Of a stretch of 64,000 bases of DNA, positions 36,020-47,739 are shown piece by piece. The stretch is from NCBI GenBank assembly GCA_028023455.1, contig JAQFVV010000020.1:6121092-6185091 (forward strand). Direction: 5' to 3'. Source of the stretch: Epiperipatus broadwayi (taxonomy: Eukaryota > Onychophora > Udeonychophora > Euonychophora > Peripatidae). Every line of letters starts with the position of its first letter. Within the stretch, counting starts at the first letter, position 1. The notes beneath the pieces were generated by a model, which searched no databases, had not been told where the DNA came from, and saw only the letters and a program-made list of their open reading frames with translations. The translations under genes were made by a program, and so were the position numbers.

Positions 36020-36238
36020 TATAATCTTATAATTGAATATTTATAAATACAGTTTGATATATGTAAGTTATACTTTACATACATCTAATTACTGTATTTA
36101 AAAATATTCAATTATAAGATTACGTATATTTATTTGAAGAAATACAAATATAGAATTATAATATATATATATATACAGAAGATTACTATATATTTACTTG
36201 AAGAAATACAAACTTCGAATTATAATATATATATACAC
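36020..36238. repeat. Small inverted and tandem repeat cluster
   Basis: AATCTTATAATTGAATATTTATAAATACAGT near 36024 is inverted near 36091-36121. It is followed by two tandem copies of a roughly 60-bp unit containing GAAGAAATACAAA…GAATTATAATATATAT…ACAGA. Confidence 0.6.
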
Positions 36239-37645
36239 AGAAAAAATCCTTGTGTAAGATGAACAGCTAAGACAAAAAAATTCCCTGAAATAATTTGTAA
36301 AATCGAGAAAACACGTCTATTGTATTAAACTCAAAAAGACTTTCACCATATAGAGGTTTGATAACAGATGAAAATGATAGTAGCATATATATTTATATTT
36401 TTGGATGTTTTATTAATAGATTGATTGCCATCATATCTACAAAAACAAATGAATCTAATGTTTTATAAATATAAATAAACCCTTCTTTAAAATTTTTACT
36501 TCATAATTCTATATATTTTCTTATTCATGATACTTATAGAGAAATAACTAGATTATTTTCTATTACATTTTTATTTTATTTTATTTTATTTAAATGGTGT
36601 TAAAACATATCTTCAAAACTGAATTTATCTCATCCTTTAAAATATTAAAAAATCTAGGTTTTTCAAAATTTATTATGCTGTTAAATAAACTACAACATTT
36701 TTCAATTAAATCTCTTATTAACTCATGCTAATCCCATGGAATTGTATAAGAGTTTATTACAATATTTTATGTTTATTCAATCTAGTATGTTCTCTGCATA
36801 TAGAATATCAAACAACTATATAGATGATATCGCTATAAGTATATGCAATCAAAAAATTAGTTTTGTACTCTTTTTATTTCTAGAAGCAAAAAACTACCAC
36901 TTGACCACTTTAATGATATGACTTCTTGCAGAGACAACATTTTTCATTCTAATATTTATAATATTATCTCTTGCAGTAAGAGATTTTTTTAGAAATTAAT
37001 TATAGATTAAAACATCAGTTCTTAAAAAGAAAGCTATTGGATCTAAGAGTAATGCAATTTTTTGAATTAATTATGTGCTTAACTTCTTTTATTTATTTAT
37101 TTTTTTGTATTATTTTTTTTTTTCCAGTCATATAATTTTTGTGGCAGCAGATTTAAACAACTAAACATCACGTGATCACTATTCTTTATCCACCCATTGA
37201 TTAGTCTGGCTTGCACTTAAATAAATGATCAGTTTCCTTTTCATATTTAAAAAGTACTTAATAATATACTATATTGTTTTTAGCTCTATTGCATAAGTTC
37301 TGAGCAATTCTAAACATTAAATTTGCTCATGTTTATCTATAACCTCTGAAATTACAAATGTGACAATCTAGGGCATAACCCAGCTGAGTTTTTCACCATT
37401 TTTAAGTTATCCTCAGAATTATTGATTACTTTATTTAAAAATAAAGGTCATTAAAAATTAATATTACATTCTTTATTCATAATTGAAATTATATTTCTGG
37501 CAAATTAAAAATATTTGGCACATTAATTAATCCATATTTTCAAAATAGATGTTTCATTATTTTTGTGTTTCACATAAATTGTTTTATTTGTTAACAAGCA
37601 TGATTTTAGGTGTACAATACTGATCAATTCATTGTTATAATTCAC
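36239..37645. other. AT-rich DNA with a repeat-end fragment
   Basis: 37160-37215 has AACTAAACATCACGTGATCAC joined to CCATTGATTAGTCTGGCTTGCAC, an internally deleted piece of the hammerhead-associated repeat. Nothing else is recognised. Confidence 0.4.
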
Positions 37646-37658
37646 TATATTATTTTTT

Positions 37659-37962
37659 TAACCACTAAACATCACATGATCACCATCTCTTATACTAGCA
37701 CATAATTGTTATTAAACAAGGCAAAACTCTCCATACAGTAGTGCCACCCTGTGCCAACCAGAGTAATCAATGGATGCCAGAAGGTTTATGCATAAAATCC
37801 CTATCTAGTGCCTACTTTGAAGGTCACAAGTCAGAAACTAGTCTGGGGATATTGGATGAGTAGGCACTAGATAGGGATTTTATGCACAAACCTTCTGGCA
37901 TCCATTGATTACTCTGTCTGGCACAGGGTGGCACTACTGTATGGAGAGTTTTTGCCTTGTGT
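37659..37962 (+). mobile_element. Hammerhead-associated palindromic repeat, copy 6
   Basis: Starts AACCACTAAACATCACATGATCACC and ends TTTTTGCCTTGTGT. Both arms carry GCATAAA.TCCCTATCTAG and its inverse. Bounded by TATATTATTTTTT at 37646-37658 and 37963-37975. The centre keeps GAAGGTCACAAGTCAGAAACTAGTCTGGGGATATTGG, but the first half of CTGATGA is lost. Confidence 0.75.
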
Positions 37963-37975
37963 TATATTATTTTTT

Positions 37976-38336
37976 CTACCACATACACATTTGCGAAGTT
38001 TTAAATTTCTAATTTAAAAAACAACAACTTTCAAACCTGCTATTTTATAATGCAGTGGTATTTGTGATAATGGATGTAGATAATCCCTAATATTTACTGG
38101 TATTGCATATATCTGATGATCATTAGCATTGCATTGTCTTTATAGTATTAGATCTAAACATTTAATAGGTTTAATAAAATCTTCATATTCCTTTAACTAT
38201 TTAATTTTGGGGGTTTGATTTAAATTATTAAACATTATCTAAATAAGATTATGATGAGTAAATACAAAAAAACATAAGATATCTAGCATATATAATGTTT
38301 TTATTAATATCCAAAAGAGATTTAATAATCTCTTTA
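37976..38336. other. AT-rich DNA, possible downstream Penelope sequence
   Basis: No clear motif. Its position downstream (minus strand) of the Penelope RT fragment suggests decayed coding sequence. Confidence 0.3.
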
Positions 38337-38786
38337 TTAATGGATACAGATATCTCCATTAATAGACAAATCAATTGGCTTGCTTGTGGTCATTACAAAG
38401 ATATCCCCATTAAAGGCAGTAAATAAATTAATTATCCCAATATAAAAGGTCCCCAATAAACTGACCTTTTTTACAGGCTGTAATGCTGTCTTCATAAAGT
38501 TCTTGTGCACCAAATTATACAGTTTATTGACATCAAAAGAAGCTATTCTGAATTCATTATTAATTTTAGTATAATTTATTTTATTGATGAATTTATTATG
38601 AAACATGAAAACCAAATTTACTATAGATTCATTCTGCAACAACTTTTCAAAACTGCATCATATGTTGTATTTTTATATTGGACTTTTCTTAATTGGGGGT
38701 TGTTTTTTGTTTTTTTTTTTTTTTTTTTTTTTGGCCAAGGTAATAATATCACACAACCAGGTGATACATAGGTGGGGGGCGGGGGG

Positions 38787-38882
<96 letters not shown>

Positions 38883-39275
38883 AATGGTTTTCCTTATAAA
38901 ATTTTATATTCGTGCAGTGATATCTACTGAAAAATACATTTTAATATAGTCATTGTGGGAAACACTTTATTATGTTTTCTGAGAACACTGAATATAATTT
39001 TGACCTTTGGTCTTTTAATATTGTAATCATTAGATCTCTTAAACTTATCAGAATTTATTTGTTGATTTATTTTTTTAAGATAAACAACTTTATCAAGCAA
39101 TACAAATTGATTACCTTTAGTCTCTTTAAAATAAATAATGTTATTTTCTTTAAGAAACATATCAAATTTTGATATTGTTTTTGTTCTTTAACAAAAGAAC
39201 TGAGACAATTATTGATTACAGCATTTGGCTCTTTTATTAGTATTGTTATCCAAATCATTTTAAAAATTGACAACT
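38337..39275 (-). pseudogene. Penelope-like reverse transcriptase fragment
   Basis: On the minus strand, reading downwards, NNIIYFKETKGNQFVLLDKV (39160-39080) matches the KADKGN…VLLDK RT block of Penelope-like elements, followed by YLKKINQQINSDKFKRSNDY. Further on, NEFRIASFDVNKLYNLV (about 38560) matches the LVSFDVKSLFTNV block, and INLFTAFNGDIFVMTTSKPI matches the following segment. The order and direction are right for one RT. The two parts are separated by the T and G tracts at 38.70-38.88 kb, and the frames do not join. Confidence 0.65.
38788..38876. repeat. Poly-G tract of 89 bases
   Basis: It follows TGGGGGGCGGGGGGC and a poly-T run at about 38703-38732. An 89-base G homopolymer is very unusual in a genome of this composition. 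Confidence 0.95.
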
Positions 39276-39960
39276 AATTCTACTTGGGTATTGTAACAAC
39301 TGTTGCCGACAAAATATGTGCCTAACAAGAATATGAAATCAGAGTTTGTAAGATTCATTCCTAATAAATTAACATTCTTAATGCTCACCATGTTACATAA
39401 TACTATTCTTGTTCATATGCCAGAAAGAACAGACTTTTCTTATATTTCTTCATTAATTTATTTTTAAAAACATATATCTATTAAATATCTCAGGAGTAAA
39501 AAATTGTTTCTGCAACACTCTACTATAATGATTGATTTTTTTCTTAATTGATGATTAATGTCTTTAATAACAAACAGCATAGCTAAAATTTAAAAGTGTA
39601 CCAGTCCATAGTAAAATTGTTCACTGAACAGTCCATCTTAATATTTCATAACATTCTTTATAATTAATATATAGCTCAAAATTTTTAATCTTGATTGATT
39701 ATTTGTGCAATGTCAATGATGAAGTATACATACAATAATTAGCCTCAAGACTGTATGGGTAATTAGATATGTTGACGTTTTTGTATATACTCCTCGCAAG
39801 ATTATGCAGTCAATATTTGATCATTTAAATAATATATCCTAAATTAAATATTTGGTTCAAGTCTTGGTTCAAATATAAACATTTTGATTCAAATCTTGGG
39901 TCGGGTAACAAAATTTTTGTATAATAACAAATCACACACACACTCATATATATAAAAATC
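39276..39960. other. AT-rich DNA, nothing recognised
   Basis: It may include upstream Penelope remnants. No motif can be supported. Confidence 0.3.
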
Positions 39961-40113
39961 AAGTGATAAATCACATGACTTAACTTATTAAGCTTGCACT
40001 ACAAATAAAGTGATAAATCACATGACTTAACTTATTAAGCTTGCACTACAAATGTAATATAATGAGTGTGCTAATAGCTCCAAACAGTTAGAGCTATTAG
40101 CATGCTCATTATA
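39961..40113. repeat. 47-bp tandem duplication followed by a hairpin
   Basis: Two near-identical 47-bp units (AAGTGATAAATCACATGACTT…TTGCACTACAAAT) lie at 39961-40054. Next comes an inverted repeat, TATAATGAG…GCTAATAGCTC (40058-40080) against its inverse at 40091-40113, with a 10-base loop. Confidence 0.85.
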
Positions 40114-40843
40114 ATATATACATCTTAATGTGATAAAAATGAATGCTGGGAAAATGATCAATCTAATCTGAATAGAACACAGCCCAATCATTAGTTGCCA
40201 TTTTGTAATGAACTATTGATTATAATATGGGATGATAATATAAAAAGCTTTATTATGTCTCAAAAGAGAGATGCCATTCATAATAATATAGATCTAGCAT
40301 AAATGCAGAGTGTCATTTTATAATGGCCCCAAAGTTGATTTGGCATTTTTGTAACTATTGCCACTTGTACATGATCATCATAGGCTAGCATGGGGTAGCT
40401 ATTCTGTTACAATAATAATTGATTTTTTTTATCTCACTACCTCTTTATATTTGTTCAGTCAACATTTGTCATATAGAAATGCCCTTAAGATTTATATTGT
40501 TTATCACAGAGCAAAACATACATTAACAAATAGTAACTCTGGTAGAACCTGCGTAAAAATTATCTAGCTCAGTTATTGAATCACACTAGGCAATAGCAAT
40601 ATTTCCCATACATAATTATTTAGATTGACCACTAAACTATTATAAAATACTAACAATCTCTATTAAAACCTAATTTATTCAGTTAAAGCAAATAAGATCA
40701 TCATCTCAGATATCAACAAATCTATTCGCAATTCCAAAGTAAACTGCAATAAGCAGCGAAACCATATATCATTGCCGTAAACATTGATGCATGCTTAAGA
40801 TATCTATTTAATTGATAATTGAATAAAACTAAATTCAAATCAA
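40114..40843. other. AT-rich DNA, nothing recognised
   Basis: No feature seen. Confidence 0.4.
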
Positions 40844-40857
40844 TAAACAACTAAATT

Positions 40858-41123
40858 AAAACACTAAACATCACATGATCACCACCTCATGCTAGCACAT
40901 AATTTTTAGTAACAGGCAAAAACTCTCCATATAGTAGTGCCATCTTGTGCTAATGAGAGTAATCAATGGATGCCAGAAGGCTTGTGCATAAAATCCCTAT
41001 CTAGTCTGGGGATGTTGGATGAGTAGGCACTAGATAGGGATTTTATGCACAAGCCTTCTGGCATCCATTGATTACTCTCATTAGCACAAGATGGCACTAC
41101 TATATGGAGAATTTTTGCCTGTT
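40858..41123 (+). mobile_element. Hammerhead-associated palindromic repeat, copy 7
   Basis: Starts AAAACACTAAACATCACATGATCACC and ends TTTTTGCCTGTT. Bounded by a 14-bp perfect direct repeat TAAACAACTAAATT (40844-40857 and 41124-41137). The left and right arms are near-perfect inverses. The centre is reduced to CTAGTCTGGGGATGTTGG, so the ribozyme 5' half is gone. Confidence 0.8.
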
Positions 41124-41137
41124 TAAACAACTAAATT

Positions 41138-44100
41138 CCGACATACTTTACTAATTTAATATTATTTATAGTAATGCAAAGTTACTTTAATATTTAATGA
41201 CATTCTATTTAAATCACCTAGTTTCTAAATAATTATAATTATATTTTGAAAATGTTTTATAACCAAATACACTATTTATAATATTTAAATAAAATAAACC
41301 CTTACTCAGTTTTGTATCTAATTTAATAAAATACTAAACATAATATTAATATTTTGTTCACCTTTGTGTTATATCAATGTAAACTTCTTGCTTAAGTTAT
41401 GTTTGGGAATAAAACATTCTGCAAGAATTTATTATCAAGAAATCTATTAGATAATGTCACATTTTACAGTACCCAATCACATTATATAAAATATACCATG
41501 GGTTTCTATTGGATATTTACTGATTTACATTGATATTACTCATTTACATAAATCTCCAATCAATCGATTATAAAAATGAATTTTATAACTATATATGATG
41601 ATAATTGGCAGTTATTAAAGCCAAAAATAATATTCAGTTGTACTAGTTAATGAAATTTATGATCTCCACTTCAAAAAAGTTTAAAAGTAATTAAGATAGA
41701 TAATTTTGACTAATGATAAAATAAAATCTTTTAAGATTTTTGTAATTGGACAAGATCAGCAAATAAATAATCAACTCTGAACTAATGAAATTATTTTTAC
41801 TAGTAATATTGACTTAGATAAGTAAACAAATGTTTAAATACAGTAACAAATATAAAATTTATATATAATTGGATTTTAAAATGATGTATAAAAATATACA
41901 TATATCTAATTATATTTCACTTACCAAAATGGATTTGATCTTGAATCAAACTTCAAGTACCAACATTACCTTGTGCACTCAAAAGAAATAATTAGACAGA
42001 TTCACCAGATTTTAAATCAACTCTAAATGTATTGGTTTATAATAAAAATTTATAACAGTAATAATAAAAATATAACAGAACAAACAATTGATGTTTGCAA
42101 TGGACTAAAATCAATAAAAAATAATAAAATCTATGTCTATGGAACTCCAAAAATGTGTTGCAAGACAATACTATAAAATATACTACAGAAAGAGAGATTT
42201 TAAATATCTTCTTGAGATTTTAAATAGCATATACAATGGTAAAAAAAATCATATGATCAAATAAAAATTGATCTCTATTTATTTATGAATATAATTTCTA
42301 AATATATAAACTGGCCTAAAAAATCCATTATATTTAAACCTCTTTTCCATATAAACATCCCTGATTTAAATCTGGAATATACATAAAAAAAAATTTTAAA
42401 CACTTAAAATCATATCATCACATAAGAGTTTAAATAATAATAATATACAAGAATCTCTCCAACCCTTCATTATGTGAATCTTATAATAACCCATACATAT
42501 CACTTAAGCCTAAGTCTTAAAATAAAATATAAACAAACATAAACCTTCCTTTTCTTTTTAACAAAGCAACAAAAAAAATACATATACATAGAAATCATAA
42601 TCTAAGTGAAAGTCTGTCCATTTTCACTCACTAGTCCATCGAGCTTCTGGTTCCTGGTTTTTGAACGTTATTCATAGAGATGATTTTCCTTTAAGTAGAG
42701 AAGACAAGCATAAATAATAACTCTCATGGGTTTAAATCCAATTACTTTCATGTTTAAATTCCAATATTTCTTTTAAGCATATAAACATATCCAAGCTTTT
42801 AAAATAATAGGTGCTTAGTCAATGCAATATCACATATCACTAGCTCTATTTTTCTTTTCCATTGGTAATAATGCCAAAAAAAACTTTCTTTTCACTGATA
42901 AAATTCAGCCATATCCAAGAGAATAATAAATGCTAATTTTTTTTTTCAGATTAAGAAAGTGAAATTTAGATTGCTTGATATTACATATAAGTTATTTGAT
43001 CATGTGAAAGCTATTGATCTGAAATATGTTATCCATATGCACACAATTGGGGTTGATGGAATTCTAGATTTTTGACAAAAGAATTTTTTTTATAGATGAC
43101 TTTCACATTTTGATGGTTTTGTTACATTGTTTTACATTTTGTCACATCCCAAGAATTTCATCAACAAACTGGTCCCAATTGAATGGGGAGTTAATTAAAA
43201 TTTATTCTTCCATAGTTTTAGAAATTAACCACTTAAACAATAAAATTTGATAAATTCTTAAAGACAGACATAAACATAACAAAATTATGAGAACTCAAAT
43301 TACAGTGTCTCTGTTCTATTTATAAAATATTCTTGATGATGGTAATATTTCCTGGGAAATTATTGAATATCACTCAAATTTAGCTCAATGGTGTAAGAAA
43401 ATTGTTTGATAAAATTTGCCTCCAATTAATAAGTGAAATGGAGATTGTAAAACAATTGGATACAGTGAAAATAAAATACTGTTTTACAAATTAAATATTA
43501 TTTTTCATTTTAAGCCCAAATAAAGAATTCCTATTATATTTTCAATATTTTTTGAATTAATATATACATATATATTTACATACATCTTTTTTAAATAATA
43601 TTTTCCCATATTAATTGATAAACAAACATATATGAAATACAAAACATTTAATTTTGTAATATGTGTTGCTATGGTGATTGTAGTAACAGAAATTGAAATG
43701 TGTAAGAATTAGTAATAATATTGATTTTATTTAAGTGATCTTTCTGTGGTTGACTTAATTATTTCCAAAATCTATTTATTTATTAACTGATTTATATTTT
43801 TTCTGAAATTGACAACAATATATTTATAAATTGGTGCTAAAATTAGCAGTAAACAATATTATTTTAAAACATTAGGTTGCCATGGTTTTCTAGTTAATAT
43901 TATATTTTAAGACCTCCATTATCCAAGTGAAATGAAAATTAAACAAGATCAACAAACTTCTTTATTTTTTATTTTTAAAATACTGTGACATACCCCATTA
44001 ATCTGGTTACTTATAATATACATCATCAAAAATGGAAAGAAGTTTAAAATAATATGCTGTTTTTACATATATTTAAATAAATCAAATGATATAAAATAAA

Positions 44101-44240
44101 ATAAAATATCTTTATATAGCAGCAATATTTGCACATATAAAATAACAATAATAACATTACATAAAAGCTCTTTTCAACAAATATTGATTTTTGCTCTTTT
44201 CCATGTGTTGGAACTATTTTGCAATTACAATCTACATCAC
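41138..44240. other. AT-rich DNA, nothing recognised
   Basis: Three kilobases without a recognisable gene or element. In 41.9-42.9 kb C clearly exceeds G on the + strand. Confidence 0.4.
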
Positions 44241-44990
44241 ATACATCATCATCATCATCATTGACAACCATTATCAATAAACTGCAGGATGAAGGTCTTT
44301 CCAAGTTCAGTCTGTCTTTTCTGATCTTTAGCTATATTCTTTACATCACCCCTGCACACTTTTTTATTTCAGCCATCCATCTCACATGTAGTCTCTTTCT
44401 GGGTCTTTTACAATATCTTGGAATCCAGTTTAAGATTTCAATTGTCCATCTATTATCATTTCTTCTAGAAATATGTCCAGATCAACTCCATGTCAGTCTT
44501 TTAATTTTTTTAATGAGGTCAGTAACACCTATTTGTTCTCTTACCCATATATTGTGTTTTCAATCTCTTCTTGTTACTTCTAACATGCATCTCTCCATAC
44601 TTCTTTGAGTGGTCTGAAATATCTGTATTTCTCTTCTATTAAGAGTCCAAGTCTCAGATCCATAAGTAAGAACTGGTAAAACATTTTCTGAAACTCTAAA
44701 GCATTATTTGCAAAAACAACTATATCATCTGCAAAATCTAAATGTCTTAAATAATCTCTATTTACTTTTACTTTTTTAACTTCCCATTTTAATCCACAAA
44801 ACACTTCTTGCAGCACTGCTGTAAAAATTTTCAGAGATATGGAGTCACCCTGTTTTACAATCATCTCAAAGTTGACTTTTCTAGCATCATTTGTCATTCC
44901 ATACACAGCAATATCTATATGAGCAAACTGTATATACCTGTTGAGATTTACATAAAACACACATATAGGACTATATACATACTGCATATG
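44241..44990 (-). pseudogene. RTE-like LINE, 3' part with an RT fragment
   Basis: On the minus strand, VNFEMIVKQGDSISLKIFTA, then LQEVFCGLKWE, LRHLDFADDIVVFANNALEF (the FADD RT catalytic motif) and further downstream RPLKEVWRDAC are seen. The 3' end has the same RPRGRPK-D.W and LQWIDN-type segment as the other copies and finishes in an (ATC)n tract at 44243-44260. Between the RT block and the C-terminal block the element is deleted. The family match is to RTE-type endonuclease-RT LINEs. Confidence 0.75.
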
Positions 44991-45253
44991 GTCTGTGAAT
45001 TAAAAATTAAAATTTGGAAAATATTTTATTATTTTTAAAATATATATATTAATCAGTGCGCAGTGTCAGATAAGAATGGTATTTATTAACCTCTTTCTCT
45101 CAATCATACAACTGATTTAATATTTTATTTAATCGATCTATCTGTTATCATTTATAAATAATAATATTTAATGCACAGTTAACTGACATCCATAATAAGA
45201 ATTATGAATCTGAGAAGAAAGCATATCTACTACAAAAATAAAAACAATATATC
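44991..45253. other. AT-rich DNA, nothing recognised
   Basis: No feature seen. Confidence 0.4.
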
Positions 45254-45266
45254 AAGGTTTATTATT

Positions 45267-45444
45267 AAAACAGGCAAAACTCTCCATACTGTAGTGCCAC
45301 TCAGTGCAAGCTAGAGTAATCCATGAATGCCAGAAGATATGGATTAGTCTGGCTTGTAATGAGTGACTCTACTGTATGGAGAATTTTGCCTCTTTTAATA
45401 ACAGTTATGAGCAAGCATAAAAAATGGTGATCATGTGATGTTTA
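45267..45444 (-). mobile_element. Hammerhead-associated palindromic repeat, copy 8 (short)
   Basis: On the minus strand it starts TAAACATCACATGATCACC and ends GCCTGTTTTAAT. It is flanked by AAGGTTTATTATT (45254-45266) and AAGGCTTATTATT (45445-45457), a 13-bp direct repeat with one mismatch. The central ribozyme region is deleted. Confidence 0.75.
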
Positions 45445-45774
45445 AAGGCTTATTATTCAATAATTTATGTACATTTAAGATTAACTTTAAAAAAGCAACA
45501 AAGCAGGGTACAATAAAATGTTAACAACTGCATTCAGAGTTGCTCAAAGTGACTTAAAATTCTTACATAAAAACACTACCCAACTGTTCATTTTACAACC
45601 ACACTGCAGGAAAACCCGCTAAGTAATTCAATAAGTGCATATTACATTTCCAAATAATAAAAACTAAAATGTTTAATTTTTATTGCAATTCAAAAAAAAT
45701 CTTTAAGTAGTCCATTATTAAAAAAATGATGTCTCCAATTACTGACTCCCCAATAAAAGAGTTGTGAAATTCAT
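45445..45774. other. AT-rich DNA, nothing recognised
   Basis: No feature seen. Confidence 0.4.
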
Positions 45775-46200
45775 TATCATCATCATCATCATCAACCATT
45801 ATCAATCCACTGCAGGATGAAGGTCTCTTCAAATTCAATCCATCTTCTCTGATTTTTAGCTTCTCTTCTCCACATCACCCATACACCCTTTTTTATTTCA
45901 TCTATCTATCTCACATATGGTCTCTTTCTGGGTCTTTTATAATCTTTTCGAATCCAGTGCTTTTGGTAGAAATAACTTGATAGTAAAAAGAAATATACCT
46001 ATGTGTTTTAAAAGAAAGGTTTTTAATAAATGTGTTTTACCAGTTTTTACTTGTGGATCTGAGACTTGGACACTTAATAGAAGAGCAATACAAAGACTTC
46101 AGACCACTCAAAGAAATATGGAGAGATGCATGTTGGGAGTAACAAGAAGAGATCGAAAACGCTGTGAGATTACCAATTACAAAATTAGAACCTTTGAGTT
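45775..46200. mobile_element. RTE-like LINE with an inverted 5' part
   Basis: 45775-45957 (minus strand) encodes WIRKDYKRPRKRP…IDEIKKG…RRWIEFEETFILQWIDNG and ends in an (ATC)n tail. It abuts 45958-46180, where the + strand encodes RNIPMCFKRKVFNKCVLPVF, then CGSETWTLNRRAIQRLQTTQ and RNMERCMLGVTRRDRKR. In an intact LINE the second segment lies just upstream of the first on the same strand. Here it is inverted, with the junction near 45957, the arrangement produced by twin priming. Confidence 0.75.
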
Positions 46201-47105
46201 GTTTACTATCCTTATTTTATACTACTATTAAAAATATCTAGATATTCATTTATCAGTCAATTCTACATGAACCATCTTATAAAAAGCAACCTAACTAATT
46301 CTTACTGGAGCTTTAAAAAATTTAATATTTTCCTATGATTTCGAATACAAGATCGTAGATATGATGGGCAGATGGTAAAAGAAAATGAAATTCCCATTGA
46401 AGCAAAAACGCTTTCTTTTTAAAAGCATATAATTATTTTTATTATAAATCTGCACAATTTTTAAAAAAAGTTTTTACCTTTTTTTATTTAAAAAATTGCT
46501 TTGTCGCATTTTTTTTTAAAATTGTGTTTTTTCTTTCAAATAATTTTTATAACTAGTAGTCTAGTAAAAGTTAAAATATTTCCTTCCTTATGAAGAGTAA
46601 GATTTCTAATTTTATTTCACAGACCATTACTAAATAAAATGAACAGTCATGAAAATTTTATTATTCAGTTACAGTTAAGTAAACTAAAAAGCTTTTTTCT
46701 ATATAAATATCAAAAAAAGGGAAGAAGAATAATAGGTAGGAAATGAGCGAAACCGCTGGTGTAAAAAGTGTCAGATGGTTTTACATTCTTAAAAAAAAAT
46801 GTAGCTAAATTGTTATATTGTTACAAAATAAAATGAAGAGTTGATTACGATAATGCCAAAAGCAAATAAACAAATTGTATTGTTTCATAACTATAAGGCA
46901 GATTTCTGAAATAAATAAATAAATGAATGCTAAATTTCAATTATTTCAATGTTGGTTTATTACATCTAATTAGTCACTTATCAAATTACTTATTCTTGAT
47001 AAGCAATTCAGATTTAGACTGATAAATTATGCAAACCTTTAAAACTGCATCTTTTAAAATTATTTAGAACGTCATCAGGATGCAAAGATAATGCATGTAT
47101 TTATC
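46201..47105. other. AT-rich DNA, nothing recognised
   Basis: No feature seen. Confidence 0.4.
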
Positions 47106-47117
47106 ATGACTACAATC

Positions 47118-47515
47118 ACATGACCACCACTTCTTATGCTTGTGTATAATTGTTTTTAAAACAAGCAAAATTCACTATACATATTGCCACTCACAGCAAG
47201 CTAGAGTATTCATTGGATGCCAAAAGGCTTGTGCTTAAAATCCCCATCTAGTGCCTACTCATCCAATATCATAGTTTTGTAGTTAAGTGGAGATAAAAGG
47301 TGGCTGCTGGAGGGTTGCATTAGATCCGAAGATCTAGATGCAGTGCTCTCAGATCCAAGGCTCCTCACTGATGAAGGCCACAAGCCAGAAACTAGTCTGG
47401 GGATATTGGATGAGTAGGCACTAGATGGGGATTTTATGCACAAGCCTTCTGGCATCCAATGATTACTCTAGCTTGCTGTGTGTGGCAATACGTATAGTGA
47501 GTTTTGTCTGTTTTA
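47118..47515 (+). mobile_element. Hammerhead-associated repeat, copy 9 (longest, intact core)
   Basis: About 398 bp between 12-bp perfect direct repeats ATGACTACAATC (47106-47117 and 47516-47527). The first ~155 bases are the inverse of the element's 3' arm. From 47273 the sense unit follows: GTTTTGTAGTTAAGTGG, GGCTGCTGGAGGGTTGC, GCAGTGCTCTCAGATCC, the ribozyme, CATTGATTACTC-type arm, ending GTGAGTTTTGTCTGTTTTA. It is the best reference copy for the family in this window. There is no open frame of note. Confidence 0.8.
47362..47403 (+). ncRNA. Hammerhead ribozyme with complete core
   Basis: TCCTCA (47362-47367), CTGATGA (47368-47374), A, GGC-CACAA-GCC, A, GAAA (47388-47391), CTAG, TC with predicted cleavage after 47397, TGGGGA (47398-47403). 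Stem I pairs UCCUCA with UGGGGA (6 bp, one G-U). ACUAGU is palindromic, so stem III could be made between two copies. It belongs to the open-stem-I minimal class reported from Penelope-like elements and animal retrozymes. The A-A opposition beside the core is a reservation. Confidence 0.72.
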
Positions 47516-47739
47516 ATGACTACAATCTTGAGTTCAAAATCAGCTTATATACAATTCCTTTACAGAGATGTAAGAATTTTCTCTCAGGTAATTGGACATC
47601 TACCCATTTAATATTGTTTAGGAAATAGATATCTAAATATCTTAGATAGAAGGGTAAAAGAATAAAAAACTGCTCAGTCTCTCATCATCTGTCAATTGAA
47701 AAACGTGATGAGTATTGCCTTCTCCTACGCTGTTCCTTT

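Noticed and set aside
38605-38880. Open frame ending in polyglycine
   Set aside because: It is made by the poly-G tract and the preceding poly-T.
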